This document shows, in pieces, positions 28,896 through 36,029 of a stretch of DNA of 38,924 nucleotides. The stretch is from Burkholderiaceae bacterium (GTDB taxonomy: Bacteria; Pseudomonadota; Gammaproteobacteria; Burkholderiales; Burkholderiaceae): the NCBI GenBank assembly GCA_947449305.1, contig CANFRA010000001.1, forward strand, positions 70,422 to 109,345, written 5' to 3'. The number at the start of each line of letters is the position of its first letter. The stretch's first letter is position 1. Position numbers and translations under genes: made by a program. The notes under the pieces are model-generated. The model was not told the origin of the DNA. It did not search any database and worked only from the letters and a program-made list of their open reading frames with translations.

Positions 28896-29828
28896 TTACA
28901 AGGTAAAGAACTTACCCACTTCTAAGTTCAACTCTTTAGCCAAATCGGCACCACTCACCTTCCCTGCAGCACCCTTAGCCTTGAGGACTTCAATCTGTCC
29001 GCCATGGCAGGCGATAAAGAATGAATCTAAAGTGATTTGGGTGATTTCACCTGGCTTGCCTTTAACCGCACCAAAGGTTCCAGTCACATGCTTGTGGCAA
29101 TCGTAGATCTGAACCTTTTGCTCACCAAATTTCGTCCATGCTCCAGGAGCTGGGTTGCACGCACGAATCAGGTTGTAGATTTGACTGATATGTGTCGCCC
29201 AATGAATCTGCGCAGCCTCAACACCAAACCAACCCTCGTAGTTAGCCTTGGATTCATCTTGAACTAGCTCTTGATGCTTGCCTGCAACTACTAGGTCAGC
29301 AGCCTCTAGAAGTGCTTTGACTCCGATTGGAAAAAGATGATCAAAATAAACCTTGCCCAAAGTGTCATTTGGTCCAATAGCGACTTCTTTTTGCAAAATG
29401 ACTTCGCCCTCATCTAAGCCATCAGATGGACGGAAGATCGTTAGACCAGTTTTGTCTTCTCCTAATGCAATCGCCCAATTAATGGCGCTAGGACCGCGAT
29501 ATTTTGGCAAGAGTGATGGGTGATACTGAATCGTGCCGTGCTTTGGTATTTTGCAAAGCTCTTGCGGTACAAATTGCAGCACATAGGCCATCACACAGAT
29601 ATCGGCATTAGCATCAATCATGGCCTGAGCAGCCTCAGGTCCTTTGAGAGATGAGAATTGCAAAGCGCTAAGGCCCCTTGCCAGCGCTGCTTCTTTTAGG
29701 ACCTCAGGTTTAGTCGATTTGGGATTATCAGGTGGGCAGAAAACCGCAACGACTTCGTCACCACGATCTAAAAAAGCCTCTAAGGCAGCCTTACCAAAAT
29801 CCGCACTCCCAATCAACGCAATCCGCAT
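28896..29828 (-). CDS. Formyltransferase-fold protein, like the hydrolase domain of 10-formyl-THF dehydrogenase
   Basis: 310 residues: N-terminal formyltransferase domain (about 1-200) and C-terminal OB-like domain (about 205-305). The active-site His103 lies in HPSLLPKYRGPSAINWAI and Asp139 in SDGLDEGE, 36 residues apart as in Fmt and in ALDH1L1. Several stretches, such as FVPQELCKIPKHG, HPSLLP-x-x-RG-x-SAINW and YEG...IRxxxxxPGAWT, look closer to the N-terminal domain of ALDH1L1 than to Fmt. The Asn two residues before the catalytic His in E. coli Fmt is Gln101 here. It starts one base after the frc copy 1 stop, so the two are tightly coupled. Likely substrates are 10-formyl-THF or, by context, formyl-CoA; the latter is inference. 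It is probably not the essential fmt, which normally sits next to def. Confidence 0.8.
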   Translation of the reverse strand: MRIALIGSADFGKAALEAFLDRGDEVVAVFCPPDNPKSTKPEVLKEAALARGLSALQFSSLKGPEAAQAMIDANADICVMAYVLQFVPQELCKIPKHGTIQYHPSLLPKYRGPSAINWAIALGEDKTGLTIFRPSDGLDEGEVILQKEVAIGPNDTLGKVYFDHLFPIGVKALLEAADLVVAGKHQELVQDESKANYEGWFGVEAAQIHWATHISQIYNLIRACNPAPGAWTKFGEQKVQIYDCHKHVTGTFGAVKGKPGEITQITLDSFFIACHGGQIEVLKAKGAAGKVSGADLAKELNLEVGKFFTL

Positions 29829-29829
29829 C

Positions 29830-31077
29830 TTAGATCACCTTATCGTGACGAAGAGAAATTAATTCATCAGTCGAATAACCTAATTCATGAAGAATCTCAT
29901 CAGTATGCTCACCAAGCAATGGTGAACGAGTTACATCAGTTGGGCTATCAGACATCTTGATTGGATTGCCAACAGTAAGGTACTTGCCTCGAATAGGGTG
30001 ATCCACCTCAACCACAGTACCGGTAGCACGGAGTGCGGGCTCTTCGGCAATTTCTTTCATGGACAGAATTGGGCCGCATGGAACGTCGTACTTGTTGAGA
30101 ATATCCATGACTTCAAACTTGCTCTTGGTCATCGTCCATTTTTCGATCTCACCAAAGATCTCCATCAAATGGGGTAAGCGGGCCATTGGGGATGCGAATC
30201 TGACATCTGTAATCCAATCCTCATGACCAATGACTTTACAAATCGCTTCCCACACCGGCGCTTGCACGACGACATAGATGTATGCATTTGGATCGGTTTC
30301 CCAGCCTTTGCATTTCACAATCCAGCCTGGCTGACCGCCGCCAGAAGCATTGCCGGCGCGAGGCACAGCTTCGCCAAACTCACCGTTCGGAAACTGTGGG
30401 TACTCTTGCATGATGCCATTGCGATCTAAGCGCTGTTGGTCACGCAACTTCACGCGGCACAAGTTCAATACTGCATCTTGCATTGCTGCCAGGACCTTTT
30501 GGCCACGACCGGAGTGGGTGCGTTGATAAAGCGCAGTAACGATACCTAAAGCTAAATGCAAGCCAGTTCCGCTATCACCAATTTGCGCGCCAGTAACCAT
30601 AGGAGGACCATCATCAAAACCAGTGGTGGATGCAGAACCACCGGCGCATTGCGCGACGTTCTCATACACTTTGCAATCTTCATAAGGGCCGGGACCAAAA
30701 CCTTTGACAGAGGCCATGATCATCATCGGATTCAGTTCTTGAATACGTTCCCAAGTAAATCCCATGCGATCGAGCGCGCCCGGTGCAAAGTTTTCTACTA
30801 AAACATCACATTCTTTAATGAGGCGCTCGAGGATCTCTTTGCCCTTTTGAGTCTTAGTATTGACAGTGATAGAACGCTTGTTGTGATTCAACATCGTGAA
30901 ATACAAGCTATCTGCATCCGGAATATCACGTAGCTGACCGCGCGTTGCATCCCCTTCCCCAGATTTTTCTACCTTGATTACATCTGCACCAAACCAGGCA
31001 AGTAACTGCGTACAGGTTGGTCCAGATTGAACGTGCGTAAAGTCGAGGATTTTGACCCCTTCTAGTGCTTTTGCCAT
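29830..31077 (-). CDS. Formyl-CoA:oxalate CoA-transferase-like, class III (copy 1)
   Basis: CaiB/BaiF family CoA-transferase, 415 residues. Compared with known Frc enzymes it keeps Gln17, Tyr59, the catalytic aspartate (Asp168 in [10 protein letters not shown]) and the glycine loop SGGGQPGW. Residue 48 is Gln, as in E. coli YfdW, rather than Trp as in Oxalobacter. It differs from copy 2 by a one-residue deletion before residue 135 and by GFDDGPP where other Frc read GFWDGPP, so substrate use may differ. It is transcribed after the PAS gene and is followed one base later by the formyltransferase-like gene. Ribosome site is a modest GGGG eight to nine bases before the ATG. Confidence 0.85.
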   Translation of the reverse strand: MAKALEGVKILDFTHVQSGPTCTQLLAWFGADVIKVEKSGEGDATRGQLRDIPDADSLYFTMLNHNKRSITVNTKTQKGKEILERLIKECDVLVENFAPGALDRMGFTWERIQELNPMMIMASVKGFGPGPYEDCKVYENVAQCAGGSASTTGFDDGPPMVTGAQIGDSGTGLHLALGIVTALYQRTHSGRGQKVLAAMQDAVLNLCRVKLRDQQRLDRNGIMQEYPQFPNGEFGEAVPRAGNASGGGQPGWIVKCKGWETDPNAYIYVVVQAPVWEAICKVIGHEDWITDVRFASPMARLPHLMEIFGEIEKWTMTKSKFEVMDILNKYDVPCGPILSMKEIAEEPALRATGTVVEVDHPIRGKYLTVGNPIKMSDSPTDVTRSPLLGEHTDEILHELGYSTDELISLRHDKVI

Positions 31078-31152
31078 GGTTTAAGCCCCAATAAAGAATG
31101 AAATTTTTCAATTGGAATAATTTTACCAGTGGGGAATAAGGGTAAATAGTGC

Positions 31153-31171
31153 ATGCCCAATTTTTGGGCAT
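31153..31171. repeat. Perfect 8-bp inverted repeat between the PAS gene and frc copy 1
   Basis: ATGCCCAA / TTGGGCAT with a 3-base loop, 49 bases after the PAS stop and 76 bases before the frc copy 1 start. There is no U-tract on either strand, so it is a weak terminator at most. It could also be an mRNA-processing hairpin or an operator. Confidence 0.5.
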
Positions 31172-31219
31172 AGATCCCCTGCTCAAGCTAAATTGACGCT
31201 TCCTAAGCTGTATAAGAGG

Positions 31220-31648
31220 CTAAGAGCCAGAAGTTTCAAGATCAGCGATACGCTGTTTAAGGGCCTTCTCCTGGGCAAACCGCTCGGTCTCATCCCGAAT
31301 TACCGCAACAATCCCATTGACCTTGTGATGCTCATCAAACAGCATACCTACTGTAAACGCAATGGAGAGCATGCTGCCACTCTTATGCAGAGCGGGCACC
31401 TTGAGCAATGACGTGCCATAACGAGTAATCCCCGTTTCCATTGACTTGCGACAGCCCTCGTTATGTCGATGACGTTGACGCTCTGGAACAATCAAATCTA
31501 GAGTGTTACCTAAAGCTTCTTGCTCGGAGTAACCAAAGATACGAGTAGCGGCGGGATTCCACATCACAATTTTTTCATACTCATCGACAACAATGATTGC
31601 ATCTCCTATGCACTCTACTAATTGGCTTAAATCAATATTGGTATTCAT
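31220..31648 (-). CDS. Stand-alone PAS domain protein
   Basis: 142 residues: a single PAS fold (about 8-125) and a short C-terminal helix likely to form a coiled coil (EKALKQRIADLE). Landmarks: CIGDAIIVVDEYEKIVMWNPAATRIFGYSEQEALG, then a PAC-like end GIVAVIRDETERFAQE. No output domain (kinase, GGDEF or HTH) is fused, so any signal must pass to a partner. It sits between the two frc genes, behind a strong terminator that separates it from frc copy 2. A sensing role for the oxalate pathway is an inference from position. Ligand or cofactor is not predictable. No strong ribosome site is visible. Confidence 0.88.
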   Translation of the reverse strand: MNTNIDLSQLVECIGDAIIVVDEYEKIVMWNPAATRIFGYSEQEALGNTLDLIVPERQRHRHNEGCRKSMETGITRYGTSLLKVPALHKSGSMLSIAFTVGMLFDEHHKVNGIVAVIRDETERFAQEKALKQRIADLETSGS

Positions 31649-31663
31649 AGACTCAATCTATAT

Positions 31664-31690
31664 AAAAAAGGCGCTCACAAGGAGCGCCTT
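31664..31690 (-). terminator. Strong intrinsic terminator after frc copy 2
   Basis: Stem AAGGCGCTC / GAGCGCCTT (9 pairs, 5-base loop) followed on the minus strand by TTTTTT. It lies 28 bases after the frc copy 2 stop and ends the oxc-frc transcript before the PAS gene. The PAS gene start is 16 bases beyond it, so its promoter must overlap the terminator or depend on read-through. Confidence 0.88.
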
Positions 31691-31717
31691 CAAGATGCTA
31701 CTGATTAATTATCGTTC

Positions 31718-32968
31718 TTAAACTGCTTTAGCTGTATGCAACTTAGCAATGTCATCAGCGTTATAGCCAAGGTCAGCTAATACTTCATCTGTGTGCTCAC
31801 CCAATACTGGAGATGGCTTCACTTCGATTTCCAAATCAGAAAACTTGATTGGGCTGCCGATAGTTAAATACTTACCGCGGACTTTGTGATCCACTTCAAC
31901 GATTGAACCGCTCTTACGCAGGTCAGGTGAAGCAGCCAATTCTTTCATGGAGAGAACTGGAGCACATGGAATATCGAACTTGCGGAGAATATCCACAGCT
32001 TCGTACTTAGTCTTGTCTTTGAGCCACTCTTCAATGGTTGCGAAGATGTCAAAAATCTTGTCTTGACGAGCTTCAGCAGTCATATACGCTGGATCAGTTG
32101 CCCACTCTGGTTTGCCCAAAGCTTTAGTAATTGGCTCCCAAGCATGACCTTGAATAGTGAAATAGATATAAGCATTAGGATCAGTTTCCCAGCCCTTACA
32201 CTTCAACACCCAACCTGGCTGACCGCCACCACCAGCATTACCGCCGCGTGGAACTACGTCGGTGAATGTGCCATGTGGATATTGTGGATACTCTTCCAAG
32301 TAACCAATCTTGTCCAAACGTTGTTGGTCGCGCAACTTCACGCGGCATAAGTTCAATACTGCATCTTGCATTGAGCAAGAAACTTTTTGACCTTTGCCAG
32401 TTTTTTGACGCTGCATCAAGGCAGTCAAAATACCGATTGCTAAATGCATGCCAGTATTAGAGTCACCTAAAGCTGCCGCAGAAACTGTCGGAGGACCGTC
32501 CCAGAAGCCGGTCGTAGAAGCTGCACCACCAGCACACTGAGCAACGTTCTCATACACTTTTAAGTCTTCATATGAGTGGCCATCGCTAAAGCCTTTTACT
32601 GATGCCAAAATCATTTTTGGATTGAGTTCTTGAATACGCTTCCAAGAGAAACCCATACGATCTAAGGCACCAGGGCCAAAGTTCTCAACCATCACATCGG
32701 AAACTTTAATCATCTTTTCCAGTACTTCCTTACCTTCTGGAGTTTTAGTATCCAAAGTTAAGGAACGCTTATTGCCGTTGAGCATAGTGAAGTACAAAGC
32801 ATCTGCACCTGGGATATCACGTAATTGACTACGAGTAACGTCGCCAGAACCTGGACGCTCAACCTTAATCACGTCTGCGCCATAAAATCCCAACAATTGA
32901 GTACATGCAGGACCCGCTTGAACATGGGTGAAGTCAATGATACGAATACCGTCTAATGGTTTAGTCAT
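31718..32968 (-). CDS. frc: Formyl-CoA:oxalate CoA-transferase (copy 2)
   Basis: Transfers CoA from formyl-CoA to oxalate, giving oxalyl-CoA and formate. 416 residues, aligning without shift to Oxalobacter formigenes Frc over the first 169 residues: Gln17, Tyr59, Tyr139 and catalytic Asp169 (GDSNTGMHL) at the same numbers. The glycine loop GGGGQPGW is present. Residue 48 is Gln rather than Trp, as in YfdW. It is 84 bases after oxc on the same strand, with a good ribosome site (AAGGAG eight bases before ATG). A terminator follows. This copy is the clearer functional Frc of the two. Confidence 0.95.
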   Translation of the reverse strand: MTKPLDGIRIIDFTHVQAGPACTQLLGFYGADVIKVERPGSGDVTRSQLRDIPGADALYFTMLNGNKRSLTLDTKTPEGKEVLEKMIKVSDVMVENFGPGALDRMGFSWKRIQELNPKMILASVKGFSDGHSYEDLKVYENVAQCAGGAASTTGFWDGPPTVSAAALGDSNTGMHLAIGILTALMQRQKTGKGQKVSCSMQDAVLNLCRVKLRDQQRLDKIGYLEEYPQYPHGTFTDVVPRGGNAGGGGQPGWVLKCKGWETDPNAYIYFTIQGHAWEPITKALGKPEWATDPAYMTAEARQDKIFDIFATIEEWLKDKTKYEAVDILRKFDIPCAPVLSMKELAASPDLRKSGSIVEVDHKVRGKYLTIGSPIKFSDLEIEVKPSPVLGEHTDEVLADLGYNADDIAKLHTAKAV

Positions 32969-33052
32969 GTTTGTTTCTCCTTAAGTGTTTCTTGTTTGCT
33001 ACTAAATTCAGTCTAAAAAAATTAACTTTTACTTTTAACTTCTAATTCCTAC

Positions 33053-34762
33053 TTATTTCTTTCCAGCTGCTGTAGATGGATTTAAGTTTGTTAAACGTCC
33101 ACTCTCAGTACCTGCGGTTTCATCAATAACAGCATTGATGAGGGCTGGTTTACCGGCAGCAATCGCTTCTGTTAGCGCTGCTTCCAATTCTGCTGGAGTA
33201 GTTACGTAGTAACCAACACCACCGAACGCTTCAATCATTTTGTCGTAACGCGCATCCTTAACGAAAACGGTTGGAGCAACATCAGCGCCGCCAGTTGGGT
33301 TTACGTCAGTGCCACGGTAAACGCCATTGTTGTTAAAGACGACTGTCGTGATTGGCAAGTTGTAACGGCAAACGGTTTCGAGCTCCATGCCACTAAAACC
33401 AAAGGCGCTATCGCCCTCTACTGCCACTGTTGGTAAACCGCTAGTGACGGTAGCGCCAATCGCATAGCCCATACCGATACCCATAATGCCCCAAGTACCA
33501 GAGTCAAAACGCTTACGCGGCTTGTACATATCCACAATTGCACGGCAGTAATCCAAGGTGTTTGCACCTTCGTTCACCAAATTGACATCTGGGTTCTTTT
33601 TAATCACATCACGAATGACACGTAGTGCGCCATGGAAGTTCATTGGGCTTGCTTCTTTTGCCAATGTCTCAGCCATCTTGGCAGTGTTCTTATTTTTCTT
33701 CTCAGTGATTGCAGCAATCCATTCAGCGCTTGGCTTAGGAACAGAAGTAATACCCTTTAAGAGCTCACCAACGCACGAGCCAATATCACCTATCAATGGT
33801 GCGGCGATTTGTACGTTGCTATCTACTTCGTTTGCCTGGATATCGATCTGAATAAATTTCTTAGGATCTTTACCCCAAGTCTTACCCTTGCCATGAGCAA
33901 GCAACCAGTTCAAGCGTGCGCCAACCAACATCACTGCATCAGCCTCAGCCAACACAAATGAGCGTGCTGCAGAAGCAGATTGTGGGTGGTTATCAGGCAA
34001 TAAACCTTTTGCCATTGACATTGGCAAGTAAGGAATACCAGACTTCTCGATCAAGTCACGGATCTCTTTATCGGCTTGCGCGTAAGCAGCGCCTTTGCCC
34101 AAGAGTATCAATGGGCGCTTAGCACCCTTGAGCACGTCTAATGCCCGTGCTACTGCATCAGCCGCTGGAATTTGGCGTGGTACAGGGTCGATGACTTTGA
34201 AAATCGTTTTCTTAGCTTCATCAGCAGGCATGGTTTGAGCAAGTAGCTGAGCTGGCAAGTCTAAATAGACACCGCCTGGGCGACCAGAAACTGCTGTACG
34301 AATCGCGCGTGCGAAACCAATGCCGATATCTTCAATGTGATTAATACGATATGCAGCTTTGCAATATGGCTTAGCTGCATTAAGCTGGTCCATCTCTTCG
34401 TAGTCACCCTGCTGCAAGTCAACGATCTCACGCTCACTTGAGCCAGAAATCAGAATCATTGGGAAACAGTTCACAGTTGCATTTGCTAATGCTGTTAAGC
34501 CGTTCAAGAAACCTGGAGCAGAAACGGTCATACAAATACCAGGTTGTTGTGTCATATAACCAGCAATCGCAGCAGCGTTACCAGCATGTTGCTCATGACG
34601 GAAACCAATAAAACGCATACCTTCTGCCTGTGCTAAACGACATAAGTCAGTAATTGGAATACCAACCAGACCGAAAATGGTATTGAGATCATTTGCTTTT
34701 AAAGCATCAATGACGAGATGAAAGCCATCGGTTAATTGTGTGTTTTGGTTATCTGTTGTCAT
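33053..34762 (-). CDS. oxc: Oxalyl-CoA decarboxylase
   Basis: Thiamine diphosphate enzyme: oxalyl-CoA gives formyl-CoA and CO2. 569 residues, against 568 in Oxalobacter. The TPP-activating glutamate is Glu57 in [52 protein letters not shown] and the TPP/Mg motif [14 protein letters not shown]...NN are intact. Together with frc it forms the two-step oxalate cycle. The start ATG at 34762 has no clear Shine-Dalgarno sequence. The promoter appears to be a class II Fnr/Crp type (34887-34928). No oxalate/formate antiporter (OxlT) is in the window. Confidence 0.97.
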   Translation of the reverse strand: MTTDNQNTQLTDGFHLVIDALKANDLNTIFGLVGIPITDLCRLAQAEGMRFIGFRHEQHAGNAAAIAGYMTQQPGICMTVSAPGFLNGLTALANATVNCFPMILISGSSEREIVDLQQGDYEEMDQLNAAKPYCKAAYRINHIEDIGIGFARAIRTAVSGRPGGVYLDLPAQLLAQTMPADEAKKTIFKVIDPVPRQIPAADAVARALDVLKGAKRPLILLGKGAAYAQADKEIRDLIEKSGIPYLPMSMAKGLLPDNHPQSASAARSFVLAEADAVMLVGARLNWLLAHGKGKTWGKDPKKFIQIDIQANEVDSNVQIAAPLIGDIGSCVGELLKGITSVPKPSAEWIAAITEKKNKNTAKMAETLAKEASPMNFHGALRVIRDVIKKNPDVNLVNEGANTLDYCRAIVDMYKPRKRFDSGTWGIMGIGMGYAIGATVTSGLPTVAVEGDSAFGFSGMELETVCRYNLPITTVVFNNNGVYRGTDVNPTGGADVAPTVFVKDARYDKMIEAFGGVGYYVTTPAELEAALTEAIAAGKPALINAVIDETAGTESGRLTNLNPSTAAGKK

Positions 34763-34886
34763 AGAATTTTGATATCAATTGCAGGTCACCACTGAGTGAT
34801 GAGGTTATGCAATTTAGCTTTCGCTAGCTTCTCCAATAAAGTTATTAATTGCACTGCGGGTATTAGTCCCCGCTTGGCTGAGATGA

Positions 34887-34928
34887 ATATTAGGCTCGGG
34901 GTGGAGGTTCATCATTGACTTCGGTCAA
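34887..34928 (-). promoter_or_regulatory. FNR-type operator and -10 box of oxc (class II geometry)
   Basis: TTGAC-TTCG-GTCAA (34915-34928) is a perfect palindrome, extended by one more pair to ATTGAC/GTCAAT. On the minus strand, exactly 22 bases after the 14-base core comes TAATAT (34892-34887). If TAATAT occupies -12 to -7, +1 is 34880 and the operator centre is at -41.5, the standard position for class II FNR/CRP activation. The leader would be about 118 bases. The adjacent gene encodes a Crp/Fnr regulator with matching recognition residues. Confidence 0.65.
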
Positions 34929-34974
34929 TTTCCCCCTAATTGAAGCGTCCCGAAGGGGCGCAAACCCATAAAAC

Positions 34975-35592
34975 CTATATAAAAAGCTCTTTATGCTTTG
35001 TTTTAAGACGGCTCAAGGTCTCTGGAGAGAGGTTGAGGTAGGAGGCTAGCTCCTTTTTGGGAAGCAACTCAAATAAGTCTTCATATTTACGTAGGAAACG
35101 CTCTACCCGGCCTGGGGCATCGAGCATATGCAAAGTAATGGTATGAGCCATGATCTCGCTCATGAGTCGCATCACTTCAAACTCAAAGCTTTCTTTGAGG
35201 GTCTGGTGTTGCTCCAAGAATTCCGCCCATTTTTTGAGCGGCATCCGGGCCACACGGGCTTTAGTGACAGCGGCGATGCTGTAGGGAGCGGCAGTCTTTA
35301 GGCGCCAAGCAGCGTAGCTAGTCTCAATATCTTTTTCAATGGCAAAGCGCAGAATCATTTCTTTAGCATCCGCACTAGACACAATGCGCTTTAAGATTCC
35401 ATCTAAAACAAAGTATTGTTCCATCTGGTGATCACCTTGATGCAGCACAATTTCTGATTTTCTAAGATCTGAGATCTCTAAATGGCGCTCTAAATCTGCC
35501 ATCGCATCCTGATCTAAGCTTTTTAAGACTGAGTTTTGACTCAGCTGAAGGCGGATCAGGTTTTTTTCGGGATGCTTATCTAATGCTGTCAT
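34975..35592 (-). CDS. Crp/Fnr family transcription regulator
   Basis: 205 residues: N-terminal cyclic-nucleotide-binding-like beta barrel (about 20-125), dimerisation helix (about 130-160) and C-terminal HTH (about 170-200). The recognition helix reads SPETLSRLK, which has the E-x-x-S-R pattern that FNR uses to read TTGA half-sites. The protein has no cysteine at all, so it cannot carry the FNR iron-sulfur cluster; its signal is unknown. The gene is directly upstream of oxc on the same strand. An FNR-type palindrome lies between them, so it is the obvious candidate activator of the oxalate genes. Ribosome site GGAG is nine bases before the ATG; TACAAT (35621-35616) is a possible -10. Confidence 0.9.
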   Translation of the reverse strand: MTALDKHPEKNLIRLQLSQNSVLKSLDQDAMADLERHLEISDLRKSEIVLHQGDHQMEQYFVLDGILKRIVSSADAKEMILRFAIEKDIETSYAAWRLKTAAPYSIAAVTKARVARMPLKKWAEFLEQHQTLKESFEFEVMRLMSEIMAHTITLHMLDAPGRVERFLRKYEDLFELLPKKELASYLNLSPETLSRLKTKHKELFI

Positions 35593-35639
35593 GAATCTTT
35601 ACTCCAAGACTGACAATTGTAGTCCTTGTTACCCTAAAA

Positions 35640-35667
35640 ACTAGATAAAAACCCTAATCTATCTAGT
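35640..35667. promoter_or_regulatory. 8-bp inverted repeat between the regulator gene and the B12 leader
   Basis: ACTAGATA and TATCTAGT are perfect inverted copies 12 bases apart. They sit between two divergent -10 candidates, TACAAT for the Crp/Fnr gene (35621-35616, minus) and TAGAAT for the riboswitch RNA (35676-35681, plus). This is the usual position for an operator. It does not resemble the TTGAC palindrome before oxc, so a different protein may bind. Confidence 0.4.
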
Positions 35668-35689
35668 GATTGGGCTAGAATAGGTGTGT

Positions 35690-35880
35690 CGTGGTGCTTT
35701 ATTGCAGTGCAATAAAGTTAAACGGGAAACACTAAACGTGTGCTGCCCCCGCAACGGTAAGTAAATGCACCTTTTATCAAAAGGGTGTCAGGAATCTGAC
35801 AAAGCCACTGTGCGCGTCAATCGCATGGGAAGGCCAGATTCTGAGATTTACTAGCCCGGATACCGGCCAAGACAGGTGGA
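35690..35880 (+). promoter_or_regulatory. Cobalamin riboswitch (aptamer)
   Basis: The conserved cobalamin aptamer elements occur in order: ACGGGAA (35724-35730), GCTGCCCCCGCAACGGTAA (35742-35760), AAGCCACTG near 35802, GGGAAGGCC near 35827 and the B12 box AGCCCGGATACCGGCCA (35853-35869). Such riboswitches bind adenosyl- or methylcobalamin and lower expression of uptake or synthesis genes. It precedes a TonB-dependent receptor gene, the most common target. A TAGAAT -10 candidate lies at 35676-35681. Borders are approximate. Confidence 0.93.
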
Positions 35881-36021
35881 ATTTCGCGGACGGGGACCTT
35901 CGCGCGCCGATGACAGCGCCTGGTCCTGCGATCTTGCGCCCAATTGACGCCTGAACCCCTGCACGTGAAATTCTGTTCGACCCAGCTTACGGGGAAGTGA
36001 GCTAGGCATTCGACAACAGAA
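35879..36021 (+). promoter_or_regulatory. Expression platform of the cobalamin riboswitch
   Basis: Two long-range stems compete. GAATTTCGCG (35879-35888) pairs with CGTGAAATTC (35964-35973), extended by GGGG (35892-35895) with CCCC (35956-35959). TTCTGTT (35971-35977) pairs with AACAGAA (36015-36021), enclosing AGCTTAC / GTGAGCT. The bases 35971-35973 are shared, so the stems exclude each other. The second stem lies nine bases before the start codon and would hide the ribosome-binding region, suggesting control of translation. Confidence 0.55.
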
Positions 36022-36029
36022 AGCAGTTC

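Noticed and set aside
28896..29828. Essential methionyl-tRNA formyltransferase fmt
   Set aside because: It lacks the Asn before the catalytic His, resembles ALDH1L1 N-domain more, and def is not adjacent. Not fully excluded.
34769..34778. Palindrome TTGATATCAA just before oxc as a second FNR site
   Set aside because: The half-sites have no 4-base spacer and the position after the predicted start would not fit activation; probably chance.
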